Shown: positions 1-5,582, counted from the first letter of the stretch. The stretch is DNA of 5,582 bases from an uncultured Bacteroidota bacterium (GCA_937926185.1 CALEYM010000334.1:1-5582); one strand, 5' to 3'. Made by a program: numbers and translations. Notes: generated by a model not told the origin, from the letters alone.

Positions 1-528
1 ATGTTTCTGGCGGTTGCTCACGTCGATGCGTTTTTCCGGCTCGACGCCTTCTACCAGCAGTTCTTTGCCAAAAATAAAATTCTGCCGCACGTAATCGGAA
101 GGTACGATCCGGTCGGTGAGAAAAATCGCTTCTTTCGGGCAGGCTTCCTCGCAGAGGCCGCAAAAAATACAACGCAGCATGTTGATCTCGTACACCGCGG
201 CGTATTTCTCCTCGCGATACAGTTTTTCTTCGCCTTTTTCACGTTCCGCCGCTGTCATCGTAATCGCTTCCGCCGGGCATGCTACCGCGCACAGCCCGCA
301 GGCAGTACAGCGTTCGCGGCCCTGCTCGTCGCGCTTGAGCACATGCCAGCCCCGCCAAACCGGGGCGAAGGGCCGCTTCTCGTCCGGGTAATTGACCGTA
401 TTCTTTTTGCGGAAAAAATGCTTCAGGGTGATCCACATGCCCTTGAAAATAGCGGGCAGGTAGATGCGCTCCCAGAAGTTCATCTTCTTATTGACAACAA
501 GTTTGGAACGGGTAGTGAGTGGTTGCAT
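1..528 (-). CDS. nuoI: NADH-quinone oxidoreductase subunit I (partial, 3' end outside window)
   Basis: This is the complex I subunit carrying two [4Fe-4S] clusters (N6a and N6b), which pass electrons from NuoG towards NuoB and quinone on the cytoplasmic arm. The visible 176 residues contain two ferredoxin motifs: Cys74, 77, 80 followed by Cys84 (CTACGLCAVACP), and Cys120, 123, 126 followed by Cys130 (CIFCGLCEEACP). All eight ligands are present. The N-terminal YLPAIFKGMWITLKHFF segment is the family's membrane-facing helix. The ATG at 528 is chosen because the protein from MQPLTTRSKL onward looks like full-length NuoI; the frame stays open upstream through the 9-bp repeats, but that part has no family resemblance. 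There is no good Shine-Dalgarno sequence, only AGAGATT directly before the ATG. The gene follows nuoH by 68 bp. The reading frame is still open at base 1, so the C-terminus is missing. The identification is very secure. Confidence 0.96.
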   Translation of the reverse strand, partial: MQPLTTRSKLVVNKKMNFWERIYLPAIFKGMWITLKHFFRKKNTVNYPDEKRPFAPVWRGWHVLKRDEQGRERCTACGLCAVACPAEAITMTAAEREKGEEKLYREEKYAAVYEINMLRCIFCGLCEEACPKEAIFLTDRIVPSDYVRQNFIFGKELLVEGVEPEKRIDVSNRQKH

Positions 529-535
529 AATCTCT

Positions 536-589
536 GTTAATGTGGTTAATGTGGTCAATGTGGTTAATGTGGTCAATGTAGTCAATGTG
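536..589. repeat. Six tandem copies of a 9-bp unit between nuoH and nuoI
   Basis: On the plus strand the units are gttaatgtg (536-544), gttaatgtg (545-553), gtcaatgtg (554-562), gttaatgtg (563-571), gtcaatgta (572-580) and gtcaatgtg (581-589). They vary only at position 3 (t or c), plus one g-to-a change in the last base of unit 5. On the coding strand the unit reads CACATTAAC or CACATTGAC. The array fills 54 of the 68 bp between the nuoH stop and the nuoI start and ends 7 bp before the nuoI ATG, so it would form almost the whole nuoI leader in the mRNA. The unit length is a multiple of three and the array has no stop in several frames, but no coding role is evident. The function is unknown. 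Confidence 0.93.
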
Positions 590-596
590 GGGGAGG

Positions 597-1631
597 CTAT
601 TGGCCAAATAACAGCACGCCCCCTCCGGTCAGCAGCATATTCACGATAGCCAGGGGGATGAGCGATTTCCAGCCCAGGTGCATCAACTGGTCGTAACGGA
701 AACGCGGCAGCGTCCAGCGGATCCACATGAACACGAAGATGAAGAAAAAGGTCTTGGCCAGCATCACGATGGGGCCCATCAGTCCGCCCAGCCAACCCGG
801 ATCAACTCCCGGGAAGTTATACCCCCCGAAATACACCGTGGCGATAACGGCGCAGGAAATGAACATGTTGATGTATTCGGCGAACAGGAAAAAGCCGAGT
901 TTCATCGAACTGTATTCCGTGTGGTAGCCGCCGATCAGTTCGGTTTCACATTCCGCCATGTCGAAGGGCGCGCGGTTGCACTCGGCCAGGGCACAGATGA
1001 AAAAGATCAGGAATCCGAGCGGTTGGTACCACACGTTCCAGTTCAGGCCGGCTTGCTGGGCGGCCATTTCTTTCAGGCTCAGTGTGCCGCTCATCATCAC
1101 CACGGCAATGAGCGAAAGACCCATTGCCAGTTCATAAGAGATCATTTGCGAGGAAGCTCGTATCGAGCCGTAGAGGGAGTATTTATTGTTCGAAGCCCAG
1201 CCGCCGATCATGATGCCGTAAACGCCCAGCGAGGTGAATCCCAGGATGTAGAGTATGCCGATATTCAGGTCGGTCAGTTGCAACGAAACGGGCCGGCCGA
1301 AAAGCGTCAGTTCGGTGCCCCAGGGAATGACCGCGCTGGTCATGCAGGCCACGAACATGAAGGCGCCCGGCGCCAGGATGTACAGCCAGCGCTCCGCCGC
1401 GTTGGGCATAAAGTCTTCCTTGGTAAAAAACTTGACGCCGTCGGCCAGCGGCTGCAGTAAACCGAATGGCCCTGCCCGGTTCGGGCCCATCCGATCCTGG
1501 AAAAAAGCGGCTATTTTACGCTCGCCATACGTGGCGTACGCGGCCACGCTCAGGGTAACGGCAAACAACACGACCACGAAAATCGCTTTTTCAAGCACCA
1601 AAGCGGCATCAAACAATAACATGGAATGCAT
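597..1631 (-). CDS. nuoH: NADH-quinone oxidoreductase subunit H
   Basis: This is a membrane subunit of complex I (ND1 homologue) that helps form the quinone-binding chamber and connects the peripheral arm with the proton-pumping membrane arm. The 344-residue length is normal for the family. Recognisable conserved segments are YGERKIAAFFQDRMGPNRAG (about 35-54) with the following LLQPLADGVKFFTKED, GWASNNKYSLYGSIRASSQ (144-162), the acidic AECNRAPFDMAECETELIGG stretch (216-235) leading into YHTEYSSMKLG, and RWTLPRFRYDQLM (305-317). About eight hydrophobic segments are visible, near 12-33, 86-106, 122-142, 165-183, 204-216, 245-269, 283-304 and 322-342. The ATG at 1631 is used; a second ATG at 1622 (Met4) is possible and would change only the first three residues. 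It starts 5 bp after the Uma2 gene stop, so the two are probably translated from one mRNA. The gene is intact. Confidence 0.97.
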   Translation of the reverse strand: MHSMLLFDAALVLEKAIFVVVLFAVTLSVAAYATYGERKIAAFFQDRMGPNRAGPFGLLQPLADGVKFFTKEDFMPNAAERWLYILAPGAFMFVACMTSAVIPWGTELTLFGRPVSLQLTDLNIGILYILGFTSLGVYGIMIGGWASNNKYSLYGSIRASSQMISYELAMGLSLIAVVMMSGTLSLKEMAAQQAGLNWNVWYQPLGFLIFFICALAECNRAPFDMAECETELIGGYHTEYSSMKLGFFLFAEYINMFISCAVIATVYFGGYNFPGVDPGWLGGLMGPIVMLAKTFFFIFVFMWIRWTLPRFRYDQLMHLGWKSLIPLAIVNMLLTGGGVLLFGQ

Positions 1632-1636
1632 AAATT

Positions 1637-2287
1637 CTATTCTTGAGGCGGCATCACGTCCGGGTTGATCCCTTCCTCCGCCAGATATTTGCCAAGGTTA
1701 AAAGTTATTCCTTCAATCAATTCTATCTCTTTATCCCAGTCGATGATTTCCCAGTTTTTATCCGGTTCCGCGGTGATAATTTTTTTACTTCTCGACAATA
1801 CCCAAATCAGTTTCTTTGTTCCAAAATCAAATAACTTATTCGTTTTCAGACCGATAAACTCAACCTCCGTCATGGCGGTGTCATCCCATTCGGCCTGAAT
1901 GTCAACTTCTATGACACAGTAGGCCGGGACGTCCACGTATTTTGCGGTGATTTTTTGCGGGGTCAGCACCTTGCGGTCGAAGACGGAAATATCGAGTGAA
2001 AGATTGTTCTTATGACCGAGGTGATTGCCGGTCTCTCCGGGTATAACCCGGTATTTTTTGAGATCAAGATGTTTTAAAAGCAATTCCGTGAAATAGCTCA
2101 CGATGATGCCTTGAAGTCCGCTCCAGCCCATGATTTCTTCTAAAGTTTTTTTGCCATTTAGAACATGCCGGTAGCCCCGGTAATAAAATTTAATCCCGTC
2201 AATGACTTCCTTGACGAGGTACTCCGGCACTTTCCGTTTGCGGGCCGGCGCTCGTGGTTGCTGTTTGACTGCTTGTGCTGTTTGCAT
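1637..2287 (-). CDS. Uma2-family (DUF820) PD-(D/E)XK-fold protein
   Basis: This resembles the Uma2/DUF820 family, which has a restriction-endonuclease-like fold and is abundant in Bacteroidota and cyanobacteria; its cellular role is not settled. The protein has 216 residues from the ATG at 2287. A GTG two codons upstream (2293) is an alternative start. After a basic N-terminus (KQQPRAPARKRK) come GWSGLQGIIVSYFTELLLKHL, an LDISVFD segment with candidate catalytic Asp99, YCVIEVDIQ with Glu127, and KTNKLFDFGTKKLIWVL, where Lys148 or Lys151 could complete a D-E-K site and IWVL matches the usual late strand of the fold. The gene sits between nuoG and nuoH, where no complex I gene is expected, with its stop 5 bp before nuoH. 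A sampled line (1801-1860) is about 32% GC, against 60% for a nuoH line, which suggests it was acquired. The family call is good; the function is unknown. Confidence 0.82.
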   Translation of the reverse strand: MQTAQAVKQQPRAPARKRKVPEYLVKEVIDGIKFYYRGYRHVLNGKKTLEEIMGWSGLQGIIVSYFTELLLKHLDLKKYRVIPGETGNHLGHKNNLSLDISVFDRKVLTPQKITAKYVDVPAYCVIEVDIQAEWDDTAMTEVEFIGLKTNKLFDFGTKKLIWVLSRSKKIITAEPDKNWEIIDWDKEIELIEGITFNLGKYLAEEGINPDVMPPQE

Positions 2288-2292
2288 ATTCA

Positions 2293-2300
2293 CAAAATTA
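2293..2300 (-). promoter_or_regulatory. Possible Bacteroidota -7 element before the Uma2 gene
   Basis: On the minus strand this reads TAATTTTG, which matches the Bacteroidota -7 consensus TAnnTTTG. It lies 5 bases before the ATG at 2287, so a transcript from it would be almost leaderless or would begin inside the gene. No clear TTG -33 element is seen 19-21 bases further upstream (the sequence there is GTTTC). An 8-base match in AT-rich DNA can easily arise by chance, so this is a weak candidate. Confidence 0.2.
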
Positions 2301-2332
2301 CTTCTTATTTAGAAGAAACTCCATTTTATGGA
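2301..2332. repeat. Two small adjacent inverted repeats in the nuoG-Uma2 gap
   Basis: Plus-strand cttct (2301-2305) and agaag (2311-2315) are complementary around a 5-base tattt loop. tccat (2320-2324) and atgga (2328-2332) are complementary around a 3-base loop. Both stems are only 5 bp and AT-rich, with no strong GC stem followed by a T run, so this is not a convincing terminator. They occupy the 68-bp space between the nuoG stop (2356) and the Uma2 start (2287), which is otherwise AT-rich and without recognisable content. Confidence 0.3.
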
Positions 2333-2355
2333 AAAATGACAATGATTACCCGTTT

Positions 2356-3288
2356 CTATTTTACCGTCAGCGTCTCGCTCTCGTAGTGGTTTTGCCCGAT
2401 CACCGAATGCCGGTCGATATCGCGCGGCCCTTCAATGACCCAATCGCCCGGGGCTTTCTTTTCAAAACGGCAGGTATTGCAGATAAAATCGCGCACCTCG
2501 CCGTATTTGTCCTTGCGGGCGGTAACCCGGTAAATTTCATTCCCGTACATCCACACCACTACTTTACCGCTGCAGGTGGGGCAGGCGCGGTGGGCATCCA
2601 TCGGATTGAGAAACCACACGCGGCTTTTGAAACGGAATGTGCGGTCGGTGAGGGCGCCCACGGGACACACGTCGATCACGTTGCCGGAAAAGTCGTTGTC
2701 GATGGCTTTTTCGATAAAGGTACTGATCTCCGCGTGGTCGCCCCGGCCGACGACGCCGTGCACGCGCTCCGGCGTGAGTTGCTGGGCGGTGTATACGCAG
2801 CGGTAACACAGTATGCAGCGCGTCATGTGCAGTTTGATATACGGGCCGATGTCGATCTTTTCAAAAGTGCGGCGTTCGAATTCGTAGCGCGTGTTGGCCA
2901 GGCCGTGTTCGAACGACAGGTCCTGCAAGTGGCACTCGCCGGCCTGGTCGCAGATGGGGCAGTCGAGCGGGTGGTTGAGGAGCAGAAACTCCACCACGCC
3001 CCGGCGGGCGTTGAGCACTTCCTCGCTGCTGATATTGGCCACTTCCATCCCGTCCATTATGGTGGTCTGGCAGGATGCCACGAGTTTGGGCATAGGCCGG
3101 GGGTCTTTTTCCGAACCCTTGGTCACTTTCACTAAACAGGTGCGGCATTTCCCACCCGAGCCCTGCAGGGTGGAGTAGTAGCACATGGCCGGCGGCACGA
3201 TGTCGCCGCCGATTTGCCGGGCGGCGTTTAGGATGGTGGTGCCCTCGGGTACCTCGATTTCGAATCCGTCTATTTTTACTTTGGGCAT
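2356..3288 (-). CDS. nuoG: NADH-quinone oxidoreductase subunit G, short iron-sulfur form
   Basis: This complex I peripheral-arm subunit relays electrons from NuoF through several iron-sulfur clusters. From the ATG at 3288 it has 310 residues. In order it shows an N-terminal ferredoxin-like domain with Cys36, 48, 51, 73 (2Fe-2S, N1b type); HPLDCPICDQAGEC with His106, Cys110, 113, 119 (His-Cys3 4Fe-4S, N5 type); CILCYRC with Cys158, 161, 164 and distant Cys208 in VCPVG (N4 type); and a C-terminal CPTC (236, 239) ... CNTC (270, 273) pair. The large molybdopterin-oxidoreductase-like domain of the roughly 900-residue E. coli NuoG is absent, a shortening I believe is usual in Bacteroidota. The frame extends upstream to a TTG at 3321, but that part overlaps the preceding gene and MPKVKIDGFEIEVPEGTT is the typical N-terminus, so the ATG at 3288 is preferred. 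It starts 4 bp after the nucleotidyltransferase stop. The gene appears intact. Confidence 0.95.
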   Translation of the reverse strand: MPKVKIDGFEIEVPEGTTILNAARQIGGDIVPPAMCYYSTLQGSGGKCRTCLVKVTKGSEKDPRPMPKLVASCQTTIMDGMEVANISSEEVLNARRGVVEFLLLNHPLDCPICDQAGECHLQDLSFEHGLANTRYEFERRTFEKIDIGPYIKLHMTRCILCYRCVYTAQQLTPERVHGVVGRGDHAEISTFIEKAIDNDFSGNVIDVCPVGALTDRTFRFKSRVWFLNPMDAHRACPTCSGKVVVWMYGNEIYRVTARKDKYGEVRDFICNTCRFEKKAPGDWVIEGPRDIDRHSVIGQNHYESETLTVK

Positions 3289-3292
3289 GTTA

Positions 3293-4081
3293 TTATTTTT
3301 GAATATGCATTTTTCCTCCAAACCCGGCCAAAGATGTTCTGAAAATGCGGTTCAACATCTCTGTATCAGGCTGTTTGAGAAATTGGTAGTCTTTCAGGTA
3401 TGCGGTGTAATATTCGATCTTTCCTTCCAAAAAGGCGTTCAGGATTTCAATTTTAGGCTCTTCACTCAGTTCTTCGCCGTTCATTTTTCGCGCCAGCAAT
3501 TTATTAATTTCCAACCTCAAATCGCTTTCCGGCACTTCGGCGTCAAGCAATTTTTGAAATTCTGTCGGCGCCATCGTGTTTGTCCGTTCAATCCACATGC
3601 AAGCCAGCACCGGACGCAGGACGTAGAAATATTTTTTCGTCCTGACAAAATCCCGTTTCAGGTACTCCCTGAAATTACCCGATGCCATGCTCAGATAGTG
3701 ATACAGGCATGATTTCGGGTTGAAATACCCGGCGGCCGCGGCTCTCATTTGGTCGATGGTAAACGGCTCTTCGTGATAGACAATCGGGCTGTTGAGCCAT
3801 TCGAGCAGGGGAGGGTTGGACTTTCGAAACAAGCGCAGTGCCTTTCGCAATTCCCAGCCACTTAAATCCAAGTCGTTGGGCAACATAATTTCAATGCTGT
3901 CCTTTTTATCGTCAATCGAAAGATACCACTCCTCCCGGTGCAGGTAAATGAATCGGACATCCCAATCGCTGTTCGCCGAAGCAAAACCCCATGCACGGCT
4001 GCCACTCTCTACGGCGTAGAGGATTTTAATGTTGTGCTGGAGTTCGAGATTAATCAGTTCGGTTTGGATGAGGTTGGTCAT
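3293..4081 (-). CDS. Polymerase-beta-superfamily nucleotidyltransferase (YcgL/RlaP-like, PF10127 type)
   Basis: The 262-residue product resembles the predicted nucleotidyltransferases of the YcgL/RlaP group, named for association with RNA-ligase repair operons in some bacteria; a substrate cannot be read from the sequence. The active-site signature is near the N-terminus: ESGSRAWGFASANSDWDV, with Gly27-Ser28, then Asp39 and Asp41 as the metal-binding pair. A third carboxylate may be Asp70 or Asp72 in NDLDLSGWELRKAL. The segment FRKSNPPLLEWLNSPIVY (85-102) is a hallmark of this group, and the rest is mostly helical. The ATG at 4081 overlaps the stop of the TOPRIM gene in an ATGA junction, indicating translational coupling. 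Its TAA ends 4 bp before nuoG. One sampled line is 48% GC, intermediate between nuoG and the two genes before it. The superfamily call is firm; the role within the cassette is inferred only from position. Confidence 0.85.
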   Translation of the reverse strand: MTNLIQTELINLELQHNIKILYAVESGSRAWGFASANSDWDVRFIYLHREEWYLSIDDKKDSIEIMLPNDLDLSGWELRKALRLFRKSNPPLLEWLNSPIVYHEEPFTIDQMRAAAAGYFNPKSCLYHYLSMASGNFREYLKRDFVRTKKYFYVLRPVLACMWIERTNTMAPTEFQKLLDAEVPESDLRLEINKLLARKMNGEELSEEPKIEILNAFLEGKIEYYTAYLKDYQFLKQPDTEMLNRIFRTSLAGFGGKMHIQK

Positions 4082-4731
4082 AATCCCAGGTGCTGTTTTA
4101 AAAAATCGTGCAACGGTTTCAAAGGCGCCTTTGTGCCATCGAGTATCCAGTGGTTAGTATTGGTAAAATCGCGTTTCGGGTCTTTTGCCAATTCTTTTTC
4201 CGCATCTGTTTCGCCTAAAAGCACTTCCAAATAACTATAAATCTTCGATTTTTTGGCTGGAATAGTGTATTTGGAGCCTGGCCGGGCCGGATTGTCATAT
4301 TGCCCCACGCAAATTTCATAATTGTCCCAGCAGTCAAGAATAACTTTGTTTTGCGGGTGAATGATTTGCTCCAAAAGGTTTTCAAGTTCGCCGTCGCCGG
4401 CATTGTCGGGCAAAAGAAAAAATGGAAAATTCATCTTCAACTCTTGCATCACCTGCCCAAGCATTTGCTGTTGTGACGAAAAATCATCGGCATCGATAAT
4501 GACGATGTTTTGAACGTTTTGCTGAAGATTCTGATTAAAAAACGAACTAATTTTGGGGGTGACAAATGTATTTTTACCACCCAAATCTTGAATCTGAATG
4601 TCAATTTTTCTCTCCTCCTCACGGCATGAAAAATCCTTTGTATTGAACGACACGCCAAACCAGACTTTCATCACATCTGCCAGAAACTTCTGGTCGGCTT
4701 TTCCTTCCACCCAGAAACACACGCTTACCAT
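4078..4731 (-). CDS. TOPRIM-like DUF3226-type protein
   Basis: The 217-residue product looks like a DUF3226 protein with a TOPRIM-like fold, the metal-dependent domain of OLD-family nucleases and topoisomerases. The N-terminal VEGKADQKFL supplies the TOPRIM glutamate (Glu9), and IVIIDADD (77-83) supplies the DxD pair Asp80 and Asp82 at the end of a hydrophobic strand. FFLLPDNAGDGELENLLEQI (104-123) is the segment I associate with DUF3226, and HWILDGTKAPLKPLHDFLKQHL is a family-like C-terminus. The start at 4731 is well fixed: it overlaps the ATPase stop by 7 bp and has GGAGG 9 bases upstream. It overlaps the next gene by 4 bp. Beside an AAA15-type ATPase it probably acts as the nuclease partner, as in split OLD-like systems such as PARIS (AriA/AriB), but AriB carries a different domain (DUF4435). 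A sampled line is about 35% GC. DUF4435 is the main alternative assignment. Confidence 0.78.
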   Translation of the reverse strand: MVSVCFWVEGKADQKFLADVMKVWFGVSFNTKDFSCREEERKIDIQIQDLGGKNTFVTPKISSFFNQNLQQNVQNIVIIDADDFSSQQQMLGQVMQELKMNFPFFLLPDNAGDGELENLLEQIIHPQNKVILDCWDNYEICVGQYDNPARPGSKYTIPAKKSKIYSYLEVLLGETDAEKELAKDPKRDFTNTNHWILDGTKAPLKPLHDFLKQHLGL

Positions 4732-5582
4732 CCTTTTTTGCCTCCCCGCGTCTCGAACCCGATTTCAAGGGCGTATTGCAATTGTTCAAAGTTGTGTACG
4801 TTGGCCACGACTTGTCCATCCGGTTTTTCAAGTAATGAATATTGTCTTACTGTGGACTGGTATTCCACCATATCGGGGTCTTCAAAAACCTCTGCGAAGG
4901 TTTGTTGACATTCAAGACTGTGAGTGGTCATAAAGAGTTGGACATCGTTTTTCTGGGCCACTTGAAAAACCGTTTTTAAAAAAAATTTCATACGGGAGTA
5001 GTGAATACCGGTATCGATTTCGTCAATCATAAGACGCAGGCCTTGATTTTTAGAAATTTCAAGCAGAACATGCAAAGCACGAATAACACTTTCACCAAAT
5101 GTAGCAATCGGCATCAATTCGTCTTTTCCTTTCAGTCCTACCAAGAGTTGATCGTTGCCGCTAATCTTCCTCACTTCAAAGTCTTCTACATCCGGTAGTA
5201 AAAACTTCATATCGTCAATAAGTTGAACCTTTGCCTTTCTGCTAAAGGCAACCTGTTCGAAGTAGGCTTTCGGAAGCAGTCCATTGCTCTGAATTGATGT
5301 AGAAACAAGTGGCAATTCCCAATTTTTTATATTTTGCCCTATGATATGTTCATAGATGCCTGCGATTTCAGTTCCTCCAGTTTCTTGATCTCCACCGATT
5401 GTTCCGTACTCGTGATGGTCGATGTCAGGAAATTTATAATAACCGGAATCAGTAAACTCTAAGTAACGATCATCCGGGGTTTTTCCAGTGAATCTGACAT
5501 CTTCAAAACCTGGTTCCATAGGATCGGAATTATTCATCGGAGGCCTTGCCATCTGAATGTTTATATAACTTCCGTGATCCCT
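4725..5582 (-). CDS. AAA15/OLD-like ATPase, C-terminal part (5' end outside window)
   Basis: This is the C-terminal part of an ABC/SMC-like ATPase of the AAA15/AAA21 type found in OLD-like, Gabija and PARIS defence proteins. Numbering from Met at 5552, it has a degenerate signature region ATFGESVIRALHVLLEI (150-166), a Walker B LRLMIDEID (172-180) with Asp177 and Glu178, a following TGIHYSRM (D-loop position), and a switch-histidine segment FMTTHSLE with His211. The Walker A loop and N-terminal strands are not present. The frame has no stop from 5552 to the window edge (ten further codons, reading RDHGSYINIQ before Met), so the Met at 5552 is probably internal and the gene enters from outside rather than being truncated. 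No TOPRIM domain follows in the same chain; the next gene supplies it. The stop overlaps the TOPRIM start by 7 bp. A sampled line (5041-5100) is about 33% GC. Confidence 0.88.
   Translation of the reverse strand, partial: RDHGSYINIQMARPPMNNSDPMEPGFEDVRFTGKTPDDRYLEFTDSGYYKFPDIDHHEYGTIGGDQETGGTEIAGIYEHIIGQNIKNWELPLVSTSIQSNGLLPKAYFEQVAFSRKAKVQLIDDMKFLLPDVEDFEVRKISGNDQLLVGLKGKDELMPIATFGESVIRALHVLLEISKNQGLRLMIDEIDTGIHYSRMKFFLKTVFQVAQKNDVQLFMTTHSLECQQTFAEVFEDPDMVEYQSTVRQYSLLEKPDGQVVANVHNFEQLQYALEIGFETRGGKKGW
4741..4745 (-). promoter_or_regulatory. Shine-Dalgarno sequence for the TOPRIM gene
   Basis: The minus strand reads GGAGG here, inside a GGGGAGG run, 9 bases before the ATG at 4731. It lies in the last codons of the ATPase gene (Gly-Gly-Lys-Lys-Gly-Trp). 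It supports the 4731 start and stands out because the nuo genes in this window have no comparable site. Confidence 0.6.

Noticed and set aside
1..540. Plus-strand open frame of 179 codons over nuoI
   Set aside because: It is antisense to the clearly conserved NuoI frame with its eight cluster cysteines, and its own translation resembles no family.
536..589. CRISPR array or origin iterons
   Set aside because: The units are only 9 bp, directly contiguous with no spacers, and lie inside an operon with no replication or cas gene nearby.
464..649. Small plus-strand protein with a VNV repeat across the 9-bp units
   Set aside because: The repeat translates openly because its unit is a multiple of three; the flanks are antisense to nuoI and nuoH and there is no ribosome binding site.
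678..1460. Plus-strand open frame of 260 codons inside nuoH
   Set aside because: It is the complement of conserved NuoH segments; its composition is rich in His, Gln and Arg, as expected of an antisense shadow in high-GC DNA.
2320..2332. Rho-independent terminator after nuoG
   Set aside because: The stem is 5 bp and AT-rich with a 3-base loop, and no T run follows directly in the coding direction.
2275..3135. Plus-strand open frame of 286 codons opposite nuoG
   Set aside because: It is long only because nuoG is GC-rich; NuoG on the other strand has all cluster ligands, and the plus frame shows no recognisable domain.
3289..3321. TTG at 3321 as the nuoG start, giving an 11-residue N-terminal extension
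   Set aside because: The extension overlaps the nucleotidyltransferase C-terminus and is unlike NuoG N-termini; the ATG at 3288 gives the typical MPKVKIDG start.
5550..5552. ATG at 5552 as the true start of a 275-residue ATPase lacking Walker A
   Set aside because: The frame is open without a stop to the window edge, so the gene most simply continues outside the window with its Walker A region.

Overview
The window is a stretch of a bacterial respiratory complex I (nuo) operon with accessory genes placed between its members. Every supported gene lies on the minus strand, so the reading order runs from 5582 down to 1. The organism is most likely a member of the Bacteroidota, possibly near the Saprospiraceae or Cytophagia. 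This rests on the short NuoG (no large molybdopterin-type domain), the NuoI N-terminus (MQPLTTRSKL...YLPAIFKGM), the NuoH wording (AECNRAPFDMAECETELIGG), the near absence of Shine-Dalgarno sequences before the nuo genes, and the presence of a Uma2-family gene. The phylum call is an inference from protein style, not a search result.

Layout in transcription order: (1) 5582-4725, the C-terminal part of an AAA15/OLD-like ATPase whose Walker A half lies outside the window; (2) 4731-4078, a TOPRIM-like DUF3226-type protein overlapping the ATPase by 7 bp; (3) 4081-3293, a polymerase-beta-type nucleotidyltransferase of the YcgL/RlaP kind (PF10127-like), overlapping gene 2 by an ATGA junction; (4) 3288-2356, nuoG, starting only 4 bp after gene 3; (5) a 68-bp gap with small inverted repeats and a possible promoter; (6) 2287-1637, a Uma2-family (DUF820) PD-(D/E)XK-fold protein; (7) 1631-597, nuoH, 5 bp after the Uma2 gene; (8) 589-536, six tandem copies of a 9-bp unit filling most of the nuoH-nuoI gap; (9) 528-1, nuoI, running off the window at its 3' end. 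No stretch longer than 300 bases lacks a gene.

NuoG, NuoH and NuoI work together: NuoG and NuoI carry iron-sulfur clusters that take electrons from NADH oxidation towards quinone, and NuoH is the membrane subunit that helps form the quinone site and couples to proton movement. The ATPase, TOPRIM and nucleotidyltransferase genes look like one translationally coupled module. An ATPase plus a separate TOPRIM protein recalls OLD-family, Gabija and PARIS anti-phage systems, and a nucleotidyltransferase as third member is less usual. This three-gene cassette, sitting directly in front of nuoG, is the best candidate for an undescribed system. Sampled 60-base lines show a sharp composition contrast: 60-67% GC in nuoG and nuoH, but about 32-35% in the ATPase, TOPRIM and Uma2 genes. 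This fits recent acquisition of the accessory genes into an older operon.
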